Shown in pieces: positions 1 to 8,875 of a stretch of 56,764 bases of DNA. Below the pieces are notes generated by a model that was given only the letters and a program-made list of their open reading frames with translations, had not been told where the DNA came from and searched no databases. This DNA comes from Cysteiniphilum halobium. GTDB lineage: Bacteria > Pseudomonadota > Gammaproteobacteria > Francisellales > Francisellaceae. The first letter of the stretch is position 1; each line of letters begins with the position of its first letter. Position numbers and translations under genes: made by a program. Location of the stretch: contig NZ_QLIU01000057.1 in assembly GCF_003574425.1 (NCBI RefSeq), forward strand, positions 1 to 56,764. The letters are read 5' to 3'.

Positions 1-106
1 GCTTTGGCGCAAAGCCTCGATCTCTTAAGGGGTGTTCTTTTGTCAGGTTTTTTAATTCATTGTCTACCAAACAATACACAGAAATGATAAAGTCTTCTAA
101 TAGCAT
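1..106 (-). CDS. IS982-like transposase, N-terminal part (cut by window edge)
   Basis: Reading the minus strand from an ATG at 106-104 gives 35 residues that stay open to the window edge. They start MLLEDFIISVYCLVDNE and end in LRDRGFAPK. A short LEDFIxxVYCLVD start followed by an LRxRGFxPK segment is how IS982-type DDE transposases begin, where the next residues normally lead to a D-x-E-V-x-T-M-E motif. That downstream part lies outside the window, so intactness cannot be judged. A GGA-type ribosome site lies about 10 bases upstream. The family call rests on a short stretch and on memory of the family; another IS4-superfamily transposase is possible. Confidence 0.55.
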   Translation of the reverse strand, partial: MLLEDFIISVYCLVDNELKNLTKEHPLRDRGFAPK

Positions 107-284
107 AAGGTGTGCTTCCAGTTTTTTTGTGCAAATTAAAAACTAAAGCTTTTCCTTATGCTATGCAATATCTACCACTTAAAAAAGTTGAACATGGCGT
201 GATCTTAGCAAATAAATTAAATATCACCCATCAATTGAAGTTGGCTAAAGCAGAAGAAAAACAAGTAAGCAAAAGACAAAACAA
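107..284. other. Junction between the transposase and trpEG; possible truncated plus-strand gene tail
   Basis: This 178-base stretch lies between the transposase start and the trpEG stop and should contain the end of the insertion element. No terminal inverted repeat can be confirmed because the other end is outside the window. A plus-strand frame from about 112 runs through it and continues 97 bases antisense into trpEG. Its first 55 codons (for example AFPYAMQYLPLKKVEHG) look more like protein than noise. It could be the 3' remnant of a gene interrupted by the element, but no family is recognised. Confidence 0.25.
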
Positions 285-2444
285 CTATTTATCAGCGGTA
301 ATATTGATCAATCTGTTTAGCACATTCTGGATAATCTTAATTCCGTTATTATCTTTTAATGTTAATATTGACTCGGGATGAAACTGCACGGCAATTGCCG
401 GATGGGTTTTATGCATTATTGCCATAATATGCTGATACTCATTAGTAGCAATAACTTCTAAGCAGTCAGGCGTTGTGCTTGGGTCAGCGATGATCGAGTG
501 GTAAGCGGCGACTTCAGCATTTTGTGGTACGTCTTTAAAAACATCATTGCAATGGGTTAGTTTCCAGATTTTGCCATGCTGTGGATTCTCAAGATAGGTA
601 AGTTTACCACCAAAGGCTTGAAACATACCCTGTAAACCTAAACATACGCCAAATTGTGGAATGCCCGCTTTGGTAATGTCTTTAATCATTTGTGGAAGCT
701 TGAAGTCATCAGGCGTGCCAGGTCCTGGCGAGTAAATCACTAAGTCAGGCTGCTGTTTAATAATTTCATTAGCATTAATGACATCTGCGCGATAGGTAGT
801 GAGTTTGACACCCAGTTTACGAAAATAGCTTGCTAAGGTATGAACAAAAGAATCCTCATGATCGATCATAATCGCTTTGATGTGATCAAAGCGTTGCGCT
901 TGCCATGTATTTTGGCTTACTTTAGGATTAAACTGCCCTAAGGCCCTGTAAAAGGTAGTGGCTTTGGTAATTGTCTCCAAAGCTTCTTCATGTGGGTTTG
1001 AATCCCATACTAAAGTGGCACCAGATTGATAATACGCCATATTATCTTTCAAGTGTACGGTGCGAATGGTGATGGTTGAGTTAATATCACCATTAAACCC
1101 TAAGCAGCCAATCGCGCCACCATACCAGTGACGTGGTTGTTTCTCATTGTGTTCAATAAGGTTTACAGCGCGTTTTTTAGGTGCCCCAGTTAAGGTGACT
1201 GCCCACATGTGACTTAAGAAAGCATCAAGACCATTATAGCCATCACGTAATACACCTTTAACATGATCAACTGTATGGAAAAGCCCAACATAACGTTCAA
1301 TCGTGCGTCTTGAGATAAGCTCTATACTATCTGGCTCACAAATACGGGCTTTGTCATTGCGATCAACATCAGTACACATCGTCAATTCTACTTCATCTTT
1401 ATAGGAATTCAGCAGCTTACGAATTTTAAGTTCATCTTCCATGGCATTGTTGCCACGGCGGATGGTACCGGAAATAGGGCAAGATTCAACGTCTTTACCT
1501 TCACAGCGTACAAACATCTCCGGTGATGTGCCAACAATTTGCTCGTCCCCCAACTGGCAGAAAAACTCATAAGGGCTTGGGTTCATTTGTTTTAAATGCA
1601 TATATAGTTGTGCTGGTGAGCCTGAAACGCGTGCTTTAAACAGGCGGCTATAGACTACCTCAAAGATATTGCCTTTTTTCATCTCTTCTTTAGCGCTTTC
1701 AACAAGCTTGGCATACTCTTCATCAGTGATTGAGGTTTCAATCGTCGATTGCGCGGTGAAATTTGTTTGATCAGTAGTTAGTAACTTAAATGCATCAGTT
1801 GGACTGTTTTTTGTGGTTAGTTGTTGGTGACTAAACTCTAGTTTTAATTCAAAGGCTTGGTCTTTTTGCTTATCGATGGCATAGACATGATCAGCAAAAA
1901 ATAAGTGATAAATCTTATTATCTTTGCTGCGTGCTTGTGTTAGCGGCATTGCCTCAAAAGCAAAAATAAGATCATAGGCAAATGCGCCAAAAAGCCCAAG
2001 CATATTATCTTTTAATATTGCAAATTCTTGATTAATAATGCGTAAAACAGAGGCTACAGAGGGCTGCAAGCTACGGTGTTCTTCACTAAATACTTCATTA
2101 GATAGGCGTATTGATAGTATTAATGTGTGATCATTATCTCTTTTTAAGGTGACACTGAAATTATCGGAAAAAACTGGTTCTAGTAGCTGCAATAAAATAA
2201 CACCGCGTGGGTTAAGTGCATTAAAGACAACTTGATCTGTATAGGCAATAATCTCAAGTGGTGGGTTATAAAACCCAAGCTCCCAACGGTTATAGCGTCC
2301 TGGGTATTCAATCCCTGAGGAGAGCATCATGCCTTTATATTGATGCAGCGCTTCTGTGACATGATTTAACGTTGTGTATTGACGTGGCGATTTTTGATAA
2401 TTTACTTCAATGCCGTGTTTGCTGATAAAAATTTGTGTGTCCAT
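285..2444 (-). CDS. trpEG: Anthranilate synthase, fused components I and II (TrpE-TrpG)
   Basis: It converts chorismate and glutamine to anthranilate, the first step of tryptophan synthesis, in the cytosol. The 719 residues comprise an N-terminal chorismate-binding TrpE part (about 1-510) and a class I glutamine amidotransferase part (about 525-719). Visible motifs are PISGTIRRG and TLTGAPKKRA in the chorismate enzyme, and GVCLGLQG with the nucleophile Cys601 and FHPES with His689/Glu691 in the amidotransferase. A single-chain enzyme of about 720-730 residues is known in rhizobia and some other proteobacteria; most gammaproteobacteria use separate subunits. No other trp genes are adjacent and no Trp-rich leader peptide was seen upstream. 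PhzE-type aminodeoxyisochorismate synthase shares the layout but is less likely without a phenazine cluster. Confidence 0.93.
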   Translation of the reverse strand: MDTQIFISKHGIEVNYQKSPRQYTTLNHVTEALHQYKGMMLSSGIEYPGRYNRWELGFYNPPLEIIAYTDQVVFNALNPRGVILLQLLEPVFSDNFSVTLKRDNDHTLILSIRLSNEVFSEEHRSLQPSVASVLRIINQEFAILKDNMLGLFGAFAYDLIFAFEAMPLTQARSKDNKIYHLFFADHVYAIDKQKDQAFELKLEFSHQQLTTKNSPTDAFKLLTTDQTNFTAQSTIETSITDEEYAKLVESAKEEMKKGNIFEVVYSRLFKARVSGSPAQLYMHLKQMNPSPYEFFCQLGDEQIVGTSPEMFVRCEGKDVESCPISGTIRRGNNAMEDELKIRKLLNSYKDEVELTMCTDVDRNDKARICEPDSIELISRRTIERYVGLFHTVDHVKGVLRDGYNGLDAFLSHMWAVTLTGAPKKRAVNLIEHNEKQPRHWYGGAIGCLGFNGDINSTITIRTVHLKDNMAYYQSGATLVWDSNPHEEALETITKATTFYRALGQFNPKVSQNTWQAQRFDHIKAIMIDHEDSFVHTLASYFRKLGVKLTTYRADVINANEIIKQQPDLVIYSPGPGTPDDFKLPQMIKDITKAGIPQFGVCLGLQGMFQAFGGKLTYLENPQHGKIWKLTHCNDVFKDVPQNAEVAAYHSIIADPSTTPDCLEVIATNEYQHIMAIMHKTHPAIAVQFHPESILTLKDNNGIKIIQNVLNRLINITADK

Positions 2445-2623
2445 AATTATTCTTTAAATAATAATTTTAGTATTTGTGTAACGATACATGAGTATATGAA
2501 GACTGTCGATAGTTTATTCGATGTTTTTCTGTAATAGGTGGTAATCATTTTCTGAGAATAGATTTTTTATAAGTAAAACTGATCAATAATTAAAATATAA
2601 TATATTTATAACATGCTTGAACG

Positions 2624-2646
2624 TTTGTTATAGTGTTGACATCAAC
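2624..2646 (+). promoter_or_regulatory. Putative extended -10 promoter before the secreted peptide and peroxiredoxin
   Basis: A TG-n-TATAGT extended -10 element occurs in the sequence CGTTTGTTATAGTG just upstream of the 2670 start codon. The -35 position is only a weak TTTATA. The region between trpEG and 2670 is strongly AT-rich, so chance matches are easy. Confidence 0.3.
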
Positions 2647-2669
2647 CCAAATATTAAAGGAAAAAGAGC

Positions 2670-2822
2670 ATGAAAAAGATTATAAATATCGCAGTCAGTG
2701 TTATGCTGTTAGGCAGTAATCTGGCTTTAGCAGGCACAGATTTTTATGCAACGTCGACGATGGCGCAACAAGTGCATAAGATGCAAACACACAGTTTAAA
2801 TGCATCAATCAACATTAACTAA
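2670..2822 (+). CDS. Small secreted peptide (50 residues)
   Basis: An ATG at 2670 follows an AAAGGAAAAAGAGC ribosome site and opens a 50-codon frame ending in TAA at 2820-2822. The first ~21 residues form a textbook signal peptide: a basic start (MKK), a hydrophobic core (IINIAVSVMLLG) and an ALA cleavage box before GTDFYA. The mature part would be about 29 residues, rich in polar residues (TSTMAQQVHKMQTHS), with no cysteine. It ends 42 bases before the peroxiredoxin-glutaredoxin start and may share its transcript. No family is recognised. The ribosome site and signal peptide argue that it is real. Confidence 0.6.
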   Translation: MKKIINIAVSVMLLGSNLALAGTDFYATSTMAQQVHKMQTHSLNASININ

Positions 2823-2864
2823 ATAACCAACTAAAGAGTTGAAAATTAACATAGGAGTCAATCA

Positions 2865-3596
2865 ATGTTTACAAACTTAGAAAACCAACAGGTACCGAAT
2901 GTAACGTTTAAGACCATGCAAGATGGTCAATGGCAGGATGTGACAACAGATGATATTTTTAAAGGTAAAAATGTCATTGTTTTTTCATTACCAGGTGCCT
3001 TTACACCAACGTGCTCATCAGCCCATGTGCCGCGTTTTAACGAGCTATTTCCCGTATTTAAGCAGCATGGTATTGATCGCATTGTTTGCATGTCAGTCAA
3101 TGATACTTTTGTTATGAACGCATGGAAAAAGGAACAAAAAGCCGAGAATATTGAGTTTATTCCTGATGGTAATGGTGAATTCACCGAAAAAATGGGGCTT
3201 TTAGTTAATAAAGAGGCTTTAGGTTTTGGTAAGCGCTCATGGCGTTACTCGATGCTTGTAAAAGATGGTGTGATTGTTAAGATGTTTATTGAACCAAATA
3301 AAGCAGGTGACCCGTTTGAAGTTTCTGATGCGGATACTATGCTTAAGTTTGTCGCACCTAATGCGCAATTGCCTAAAGAAGTCACAATTTTTACTAAGCC
3401 AGGTTGCCCACATTGCAAACGTGCTAAAAAGCTCTTAGCAGATCATCATCAAGGCTATGAAGAGGTTGTTTTAGGTCATGGAGCGTCAATGCGTACAGTC
3501 AAAGCTTTGACCAATCGCCAAACCGTACCACAAATTTATATGGATGGACAGCATATCGGTGGCGCAGATGATTTGGAGAAGTATTATAATAATTAA
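2865..3596 (+). CDS. Hybrid peroxiredoxin-glutaredoxin (glutathione peroxidase activity)
   Basis: It reduces hydrogen peroxide and alkyl hydroperoxides with glutathione, using a built-in glutaredoxin. Residues 1-165 are a Prx5-type peroxiredoxin with the peroxidatic cysteine Cys50 in GAFTPTCSSAHVP. Residues ~172-243 are a glutaredoxin with the redox pair Cys181/Cys184 in the motif TKPGCPHCKRA and the TVPQIYMDG cis-proline segment. The 243-residue length and domain order match the Haemophilus-type fused enzyme. A good ribosome site (AGGAG) precedes the ATG. It is followed by the glutamate dehydrogenase in the same direction after a gap of about 140 bases, so it may have its own transcript. In other species this fusion is often under OxyR; no OxyR site can be claimed here. 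Confidence 0.93.
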   Translation: MFTNLENQQVPNVTFKTMQDGQWQDVTTDDIFKGKNVIVFSLPGAFTPTCSSAHVPRFNELFPVFKQHGIDRIVCMSVNDTFVMNAWKKEQKAENIEFIPDGNGEFTEKMGLLVNKEALGFGKRSWRYSMLVKDGVIVKMFIEPNKAGDPFEVSDADTMLKFVAPNAQLPKEVTIFTKPGCPHCKRAKKLLADHHQGYEEVVLGHGASMRTVKALTNRQTVPQIYMDGQHIGGADDLEKYYNN

Positions 3597-3735
3597 CGCT
3601 TGTAGCGGAGTAAATTTACAATATGCATCAATAGGCAAAAAAACTTTAATTTTAAATAGAAGTTACTGTTGAGGGACAGGCAAAACTGGCTTATCATGCC
3701 TGCGTATTTTGTCAAAACGAAGCAATAGGTTAAAA

Positions 3736-6700
3736 ATGCACTACAACGAGAGAACGCAAGCGGTTATTCAGAAGTTAACAAGCATGTTCAAGGATAAATT
3801 CCCAACGCAGGATGCCTCAATACTCGAATCCCTATTAAAAGCTTATGTACGTGTGATATCAGAAGATGAACTTCACCAGCGTGAGCTATTGGATTTATAT
3901 GGCTCGATTATTTCTTTTTGGAAATTTATCTACAAAAATTCTGAAGGGAAAGCACTTATTCGTGCGTATAACCCAGTGTATGAGCAAAACGGCTGGGTAT
4001 CACGTCATACAGTTATTGAGTTAAGTTGTCAGGATTCCCCTTTTATTGTTGATACTTTGATGATGTTGATGTCATCACTGGGGCTTGGTATTCATTTTAT
4101 GATGAATATTGGCGGCATTGAGTTAAAACGCAATGCCAAAGGTAATCTGATCTCATTGACCGATAGTATGGCGGATGATGAAAATGCGACTAACAAAGTC
4201 AAAACCTGTTTAGTGATTATGGAGGTGGATCGCCAGACAGATGATAAAGTTGCACTTAAGGCAATTGAGCAAAAAATTACTGAAAACTATCAAAAGTTAC
4301 AAGCTGTCGTCCGTGATTTTGAACCAATGAAGGCCGAGTTGCAAACGATGATCAAAGAGGTGCATCAACCTAAAGATAAAGTAGCACAAAATTATTATGA
4401 AGAAGCGATAGATTTCTTAGAGTTTTTAAAGAAAGATCATTTTATCTTTTTGGGCTATTGTGCTTTTAATGCGACAACTGTAAAAGGTGAAAAGGCATTT
4501 GTTGCAGAGAAATCTTCGGCATTGGGTTTGTTCTCAGTCAACGACGACTATATTACTGCTTTAAATGATATCTATGAGAAGAATCTAAATATTAACAAAA
4601 ATGTTGATGCAATTTTAACAGTTGCTAAATCCGATAAAATTTCCCCAATTCACCGTCCAGCTTATATGGATATTATCTCGGTCGCAATTTACGATAAAAA
4701 AGGTGAGATCATTGGTTATAAGCGTTTATTAGGCTTGTACACATCAACAGCATATCATTCATCACCACAACAGATTCCTTTTTTGCGTTTGCGTAAAGAG
4801 ATGGTGTTAAAACAATCCGGCTTTAGAAAATTCGGGCATGCTTATAAGGCGTTGAGTAATATTATCGATACTTATCCGCGTGATGAGTTGTTTTTGAGCT
4901 CAGATGAAGAGTTATTCAATACGACACTTGGTATCTATCATATTCGTGAACGTCAGGTAATGAAGCTGTTTGTTCGTAAAGATCAATTTAGCCGCTACTA
5001 CTTCTGTATGCTATACATGCCTAGAGACCGTTATAACTCAGAAGTCAGAGAACGTGTTGAGCGCATTTTGTTAAAAACATTGAATGGTCAACGTGTCACT
5101 TTCAAAACCAACTTCTTAGAAAGTGTATTATGTCGCATTGATTTTACTGTTTATCTTGATGGCAATGATCCAGTAGACCATGTTGATTTTGAATTATTAG
5201 AGGATCAAATCAAAAGTGTTGAGCGCCAATGGAGTGATGATCTTTTTGATGAGTTAATTGAAGAGTTTGGTGAGAATAAAGGTAGATCTTATGCGCAAGA
5301 ATATGCACATGCCTTCTCTTCTGGCTATAAAGATGACTACATTCCACGTAAAGCAGTTTCTGATATTGTGCATTTTGAGCAGGCGCGTAAAAATCGCCTG
5401 TCGATGAGTTTATATCAAGTTTTGGAGGAGTCCGGGGACCGTTTGCATTTTAAATTATTCTTAAAAGATCAGGCAATACAGTTAAGTCAAGTCATGCCAA
5501 TTTTAGAGAACTTTGGTTTGTCAGTGGCAGAAGAGCGTCCTTATAAGGTTAAGCCGAAATCAGGTGGCTTTGTCTGGTTGTCGGATTTTGCCTTGTTAAC
5601 TAGTAAGCCGGTTGAAATTTCTGAAGTAACCGATAAGTTAAAGGAGGCATTTGCTGTAACTTGGGCAGGTATTGCTGAGAATGATCGTTTTAATTCATTA
5701 ATTGTTTACGCAGGTCTAAATTGGCGTGAAGTAGCCATTGTGCGTGCCTATACACGCTATATGACACAAATTGGTGTACGTTTTAGTCAGCAATATATCG
5801 AAGATACTTATATCGAGTACGCTGAGATTGTTCGCTTGATGGTGTCACTGTTTGATGCACGTTTTAATCCAGACTATGCACAAAAAGAACGTCAAGCTAA
5901 AGTTAATAATATTCGTGACATGCTTAAAGCAAAACTTATTAACGTTGCTAGCCTTGATCAAGATAAACTGTTACGTCGATTATATGAAGTGATTGAAGCG
6001 ACGCAAAGAACCAACTTCTATCAAAAAGATGCACATAATCAGCATAAAGAATATATCTCTTTTAAGTTGATCCCAGCAAAAATTTCTGAAATGCCAAAGC
6101 CTGTACCAATGTTTGAGATCTTTATGTATTCTCCTCGTGTTGAAGGCGTGCATTTACGTGGCGCTAAAGTCGCGCGTGGTGGGCTTCGCTGGTCAGATAG
6201 AAAAGAAGACTATCGCACTGAAGTATTGGGATTAGTCAAAGCACAGCAAGTTAAAAATGCAGTGATTGTGCCACTGGGCGCTAAGGGTGGTTTCTTACCA
6301 AAAAGGTTACCAATAACTGAAGGACGTGAAGCCGTTATGGAAGAAGCCATTAGCTGCTATCGTATGTTTATTAGCTCATTACTAGATATTACGGATAACA
6401 TCAAAAATAATAAAGTCATTAAGCCACAAAGCGTTGTTTGTTATGATGAGGATGATCCGTACCTGGTTGTCGCTGCAGATAAGGGTACGGCAACATTCTC
6501 TGATATTGCAAATAGTGTTGCTGCAGAATATGATTTTTGGTTAGGGGATGCTTTTGCTTCGGGTGGCTCTAATGGTTATGACCATAAGAAAATGGGTATT
6601 ACCGCGCGAGGTGCTTGGGAGTCGGTTAAACGCCATTTCAGAGAAAGAGGAAAAGATATACAAACTGAGGATTTTACGGTTGTCGGTATAGGGGATATGG

Positions 6701-8574
6701 CAGGAGATGTATTTGGTAATGGTATGTTATTATCCAAGCACATTTGTTTGGTGGGTGCATTTAACCATATGCATATCTTTATTGATCCAAATCCAGATGT
6801 CGCTTCAAGCTATGAAGAAAGAAAGCGTTTGTTTGATTTGCCACGCTCAAGTTGGGAAGACTACAACCAAAAGCTTATTTCACAAGGAGGAGGCATATTT
6901 AGCCGCCAATCTAAGAGTATTACATTAAGTCCTGAAATGAAAGTTCTGTTAAAAACAGAAGCAGATCAATTAGAACCTAATAAATTAATTCAGTTATTAT
7001 TGAAAGCGGAATATGAATTATTGTGGAATGGTGGCATTGGTACTTATGTCAAAGCCCATACTGAAAGCAATGAAGCTGTAGGTGACCGTGCGAATGATTC
7101 GGTACGTATTAATGGACGTGATTTGAACTGTTTGGTTGTTGGTGAAGGTGGTAATCTAGGTTGCACACAGTTAGGGCGTATTGAATATGCCTTAAAAGGT
7201 GGTTCAATCAACACAGATGCGATTGATAATGCTGCTGGTGTTGACTGCTCAGATCATGAAGTAAATATTAAGATTTTGCTAAATATGGCGATTGAAAATG
7301 GTGATTTATCTGAAAGTAGTCGTAATAAGCTATTGGCTGAGATGTCTGACGATGTTGCGTATTTAGTGCTTAAAAATAACTATGCACAAAACCGTACAAT
7401 TGCTAATGAATTGCAATCACAAGAGCGTTATTTTGTTGAGTCGTATGCGCGTTTAATGCGTGAGCTTGAGCGCAAAATGCAGCTGGATCGTGAAGTGGAA
7501 TACTTGCCAACTGACAAGATGTTACAATCTCGTGCGTTATCAGGTAAAAGCTTAACAGCGCCTGAGTTTTCCGTGATTATGGCGTATACCAAAACAATGA
7601 TTAAGCAACAGATTTTAAAGTCTGACTTACCAGATGACCCACATTTTAACTTCTTCTTGTTGTGGGAGTTTCCAACTATTTTGCGTGAGAGATATGCTGA
7701 TTTAATGCAAGGGCATAAGTTGAAACGTGAAATTATTGCAACTCAGATCACCAATGCAGTTACTTTGCATATGGGGGTTACCTTTATTCAACGCTTATAT
7801 GATGAGACAGGAGCTTCAGTTGCTGACATTATTAAAGCGTTTATTGCCGTAGTTGAGATCTTCTCTTTGGATAAACTATGGCAAAAAGTTGAGAAGTTAA
7901 GTGGGCAAGTAAGTGTTGGAAGCACTCAGAAATGTCTACAAATCTTATTTAGGTTCGTGCGTCGCAATTGCCGCTGGATTTTACGCAATGAGCCTAAGGG
8001 CTTTCCGATTACTGAGGTGATTGAGAAGTATCGGCACACCGCGCCTAGTGCATTAAAAGTATTTCCAAGATTGTTAATTTCATCAGAAAAACAAAAGATT
8101 GAAGATAAGGCGACTACTTTAATTGACGCCGGTGTGCCAAAAGCAATTGTTGATCAGGTGTTATCATTTAAAATGGCAACGTCGGTCATGGATTTAGCAC
8201 ATAGTATAGAGATATCAAAGGATAGTAAGGCATTCGAAAAAATTGCTATTTTGCTTAATCAAAAGCTATGGTTATCCTGGTTTAGAAGCTGCATTAATCA
8301 TTTAGGTGGCAAGCAATCTTATTGGGGTACGCTATCAACATCTGCCTTGCGTGATGATCTTGATAAAATGCAATACCGTTTAGTCAGACGTGTCATCGAG
8401 TTTACTAAGGATATTGATGACGTTAATGAGAAAGTTGACCATTGGCTTAATACCAACAGTAGTTATTTAGCACGATGGATAGGTTTGATCGAAGATATGC
8501 GTACAGATGAACCAAACTTTGAGTCTGTTAATATTGCCTTTAGAAGTTTAAGTGATCTGGCAAGATCGCATTAA
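3736..8574 (+). CDS. gdhB: NAD-dependent glutamate dehydrogenase, large (about 180 kDa) class
   Basis: It oxidises glutamate to 2-oxoglutarate and ammonium with NAD, feeding amino-acid carbon into the TCA cycle. The protein of about 1612 residues matches the 1600-residue bacterial class. It has a long N-terminal regulatory half with ACT-like regions and a central catalytic domain with GGLRWSDRKEDYRTEVLGLV near residue 815 and a lysine-bearing VPLGAKGGF soon after. The nucleotide-binding part has VGIGDMAGDVFGNGML. A C-terminal helical region completes it. I chose ATG 3736 because AGGT sits six bases upstream. An in-frame TTG at 3709 would add nine residues but has no ribosome site. It would consume the glutamate made by the hut operon about 4 kb away. 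The gene symbol follows Pseudomonas usage. Confidence 0.93.
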   Translation: MHYNERTQAVIQKLTSMFKDKFPTQDASILESLLKAYVRVISEDELHQRELLDLYGSIISFWKFIYKNSEGKALIRAYNPVYEQNGWVSRHTVIELSCQDSPFIVDTLMMLMSSLGLGIHFMMNIGGIELKRNAKGNLISLTDSMADDENATNKVKTCLVIMEVDRQTDDKVALKAIEQKITENYQKLQAVVRDFEPMKAELQTMIKEVHQPKDKVAQNYYEEAIDFLEFLKKDHFIFLGYCAFNATTVKGEKAFVAEKSSALGLFSVNDDYITALNDIYEKNLNINKNVDAILTVAKSDKISPIHRPAYMDIISVAIYDKKGEIIGYKRLLGLYTSTAYHSSPQQIPFLRLRKEMVLKQSGFRKFGHAYKALSNIIDTYPRDELFLSSDEELFNTTLGIYHIRERQVMKLFVRKDQFSRYYFCMLYMPRDRYNSEVRERVERILLKTLNGQRVTFKTNFLESVLCRIDFTVYLDGNDPVDHVDFELLEDQIKSVERQWSDDLFDELIEEFGENKGRSYAQEYAHAFSSGYKDDYIPRKAVSDIVHFEQARKNRLSMSLYQVLEESGDRLHFKLFLKDQAIQLSQVMPILENFGLSVAEERPYKVKPKSGGFVWLSDFALLTSKPVEISEVTDKLKEAFAVTWAGIAENDRFNSLIVYAGLNWREVAIVRAYTRYMTQIGVRFSQQYIEDTYIEYAEIVRLMVSLFDARFNPDYAQKERQAKVNNIRDMLKAKLINVASLDQDKLLRRLYEVIEATQRTNFYQKDAHNQHKEYISFKLIPAKISEMPKPVPMFEIFMYSPRVEGVHLRGAKVARGGLRWSDRKEDYRTEVLGLVKAQQVKNAVIVPLGAKGGFLPKRLPITEGREAVMEEAISCYRMFISSLLDITDNIKNNKVIKPQSVVCYDEDDPYLVVAADKGTATFSDIANSVAAEYDFWLGDAFASGGSNGYDHKKMGITARGAWESVKRHFRERGKDIQTEDFTVVGIGDMAGDVFGNGMLLSKHICLVGAFNHMHIFIDPNPDVASSYEERKRLFDLPRSSWEDYNQKLISQGGGIFSRQSKSITLSPEMKVLLKTEADQLEPNKLIQLLLKAEYELLWNGGIGTYVKAHTESNEAVGDRANDSVRINGRDLNCLVVGEGGNLGCTQLGRIEYALKGGSINTDAIDNAAGVDCSDHEVNIKILLNMAIENGDLSESSRNKLLAEMSDDVAYLVLKNNYAQNRTIANELQSQERYFVESYARLMRELERKMQLDREVEYLPTDKMLQSRALSGKSLTAPEFSVIMAYTKTMIKQQILKSDLPDDPHFNFFLLWEFPTILRERYADLMQGHKLKREIIATQITNAVTLHMGVTFIQRLYDETGASVADIIKAFIAVVEIFSLDKLWQKVEKLSGQVSVGSTQKCLQILFRFVRRNCRWILRNEPKGFPITEVIEKYRHTAPSALKVFPRLLISSEKQKIEDKATTLIDAGVPKAIVDQVLSFKMATSVMDLAHSIEISKDSKAFEKIAILLNQKLWLSWFRSCINHLGGKQSYWGTLSTSALRDDLDKMQYRLVRRVIEFTKDIDDVNEKVDHWLNTNSSYLARWIGLIEDMRTDEPNFESVNIAFRSLSDLARSH

Positions 8575-8581
8575 CCTTAAA

Positions 8582-8608
8582 GCTTGATAGCGTTTAATGC
8601 TATCAAGC
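8582..8608 (+). terminator. Stem-loop after the glutamate dehydrogenase gene
   Basis: GCTTGATAGC and GCTATCAAGC form a perfect 10-base-pair stem with a 7-base loop, starting 8 bases after the gdh stop codon. The following bases (CTTATATTATC) are T-rich but not a clean T run, so termination may be partial. Confidence 0.65.
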
Positions 8609-8672
8609 CTTATATTATCTTACAAATAGCGGCTATGACCATATTTCTGCCCACTTTGATTGTGTAAGCGCT

Positions 8673-8750
8673 GGCTGAGCGTAAGTCGAAGCCTCTATGA
8701 AGTGTGATTTTTTTGAAGTGTTCAGTGTACCCTTCGACTTACGCTCAGGG
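8673..8750. repeat. Interspersed palindromic repeat, family A
   Basis: GAGCGTAAGTCGAAG at 8677-8691 and its perfect reverse complement CTTCGACTTACGCTC at 8732-8746 form a 15-base inverted repeat around a 40-base T-rich loop. The flanks extend it with GGCT and CAGGG. Variants of the same half-sites recur near 29820, 29961, 33361 and 33560, always between genes. It behaves like a REP/MITE-type element. The rest of the gdh-hldE interval shows nothing else clear. Confidence 0.75.
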
Positions 8751-8875
8751 TGCGGTTAGCACTTGTGGGTGAATATTTAGTCTTAACTCAAATAGCACTG
8801 ACGACAAACTGTAATTTTATTAAGCTTTAGTGTAGTATTGTGCCTATTCTTATCAGGGCTTAATTAAGATAGACA

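Noticed and set aside
2445-2669. Tryptophan leader/attenuator before trpEG
   Set aside because: No short frame with adjacent Trp codons and no terminator-type stem with T run on the minus strand.
3709-3735. TTG start for the glutamate dehydrogenase
   Set aside because: In frame but without ribosome site; ATG 3736 has AGGT at proper distance.
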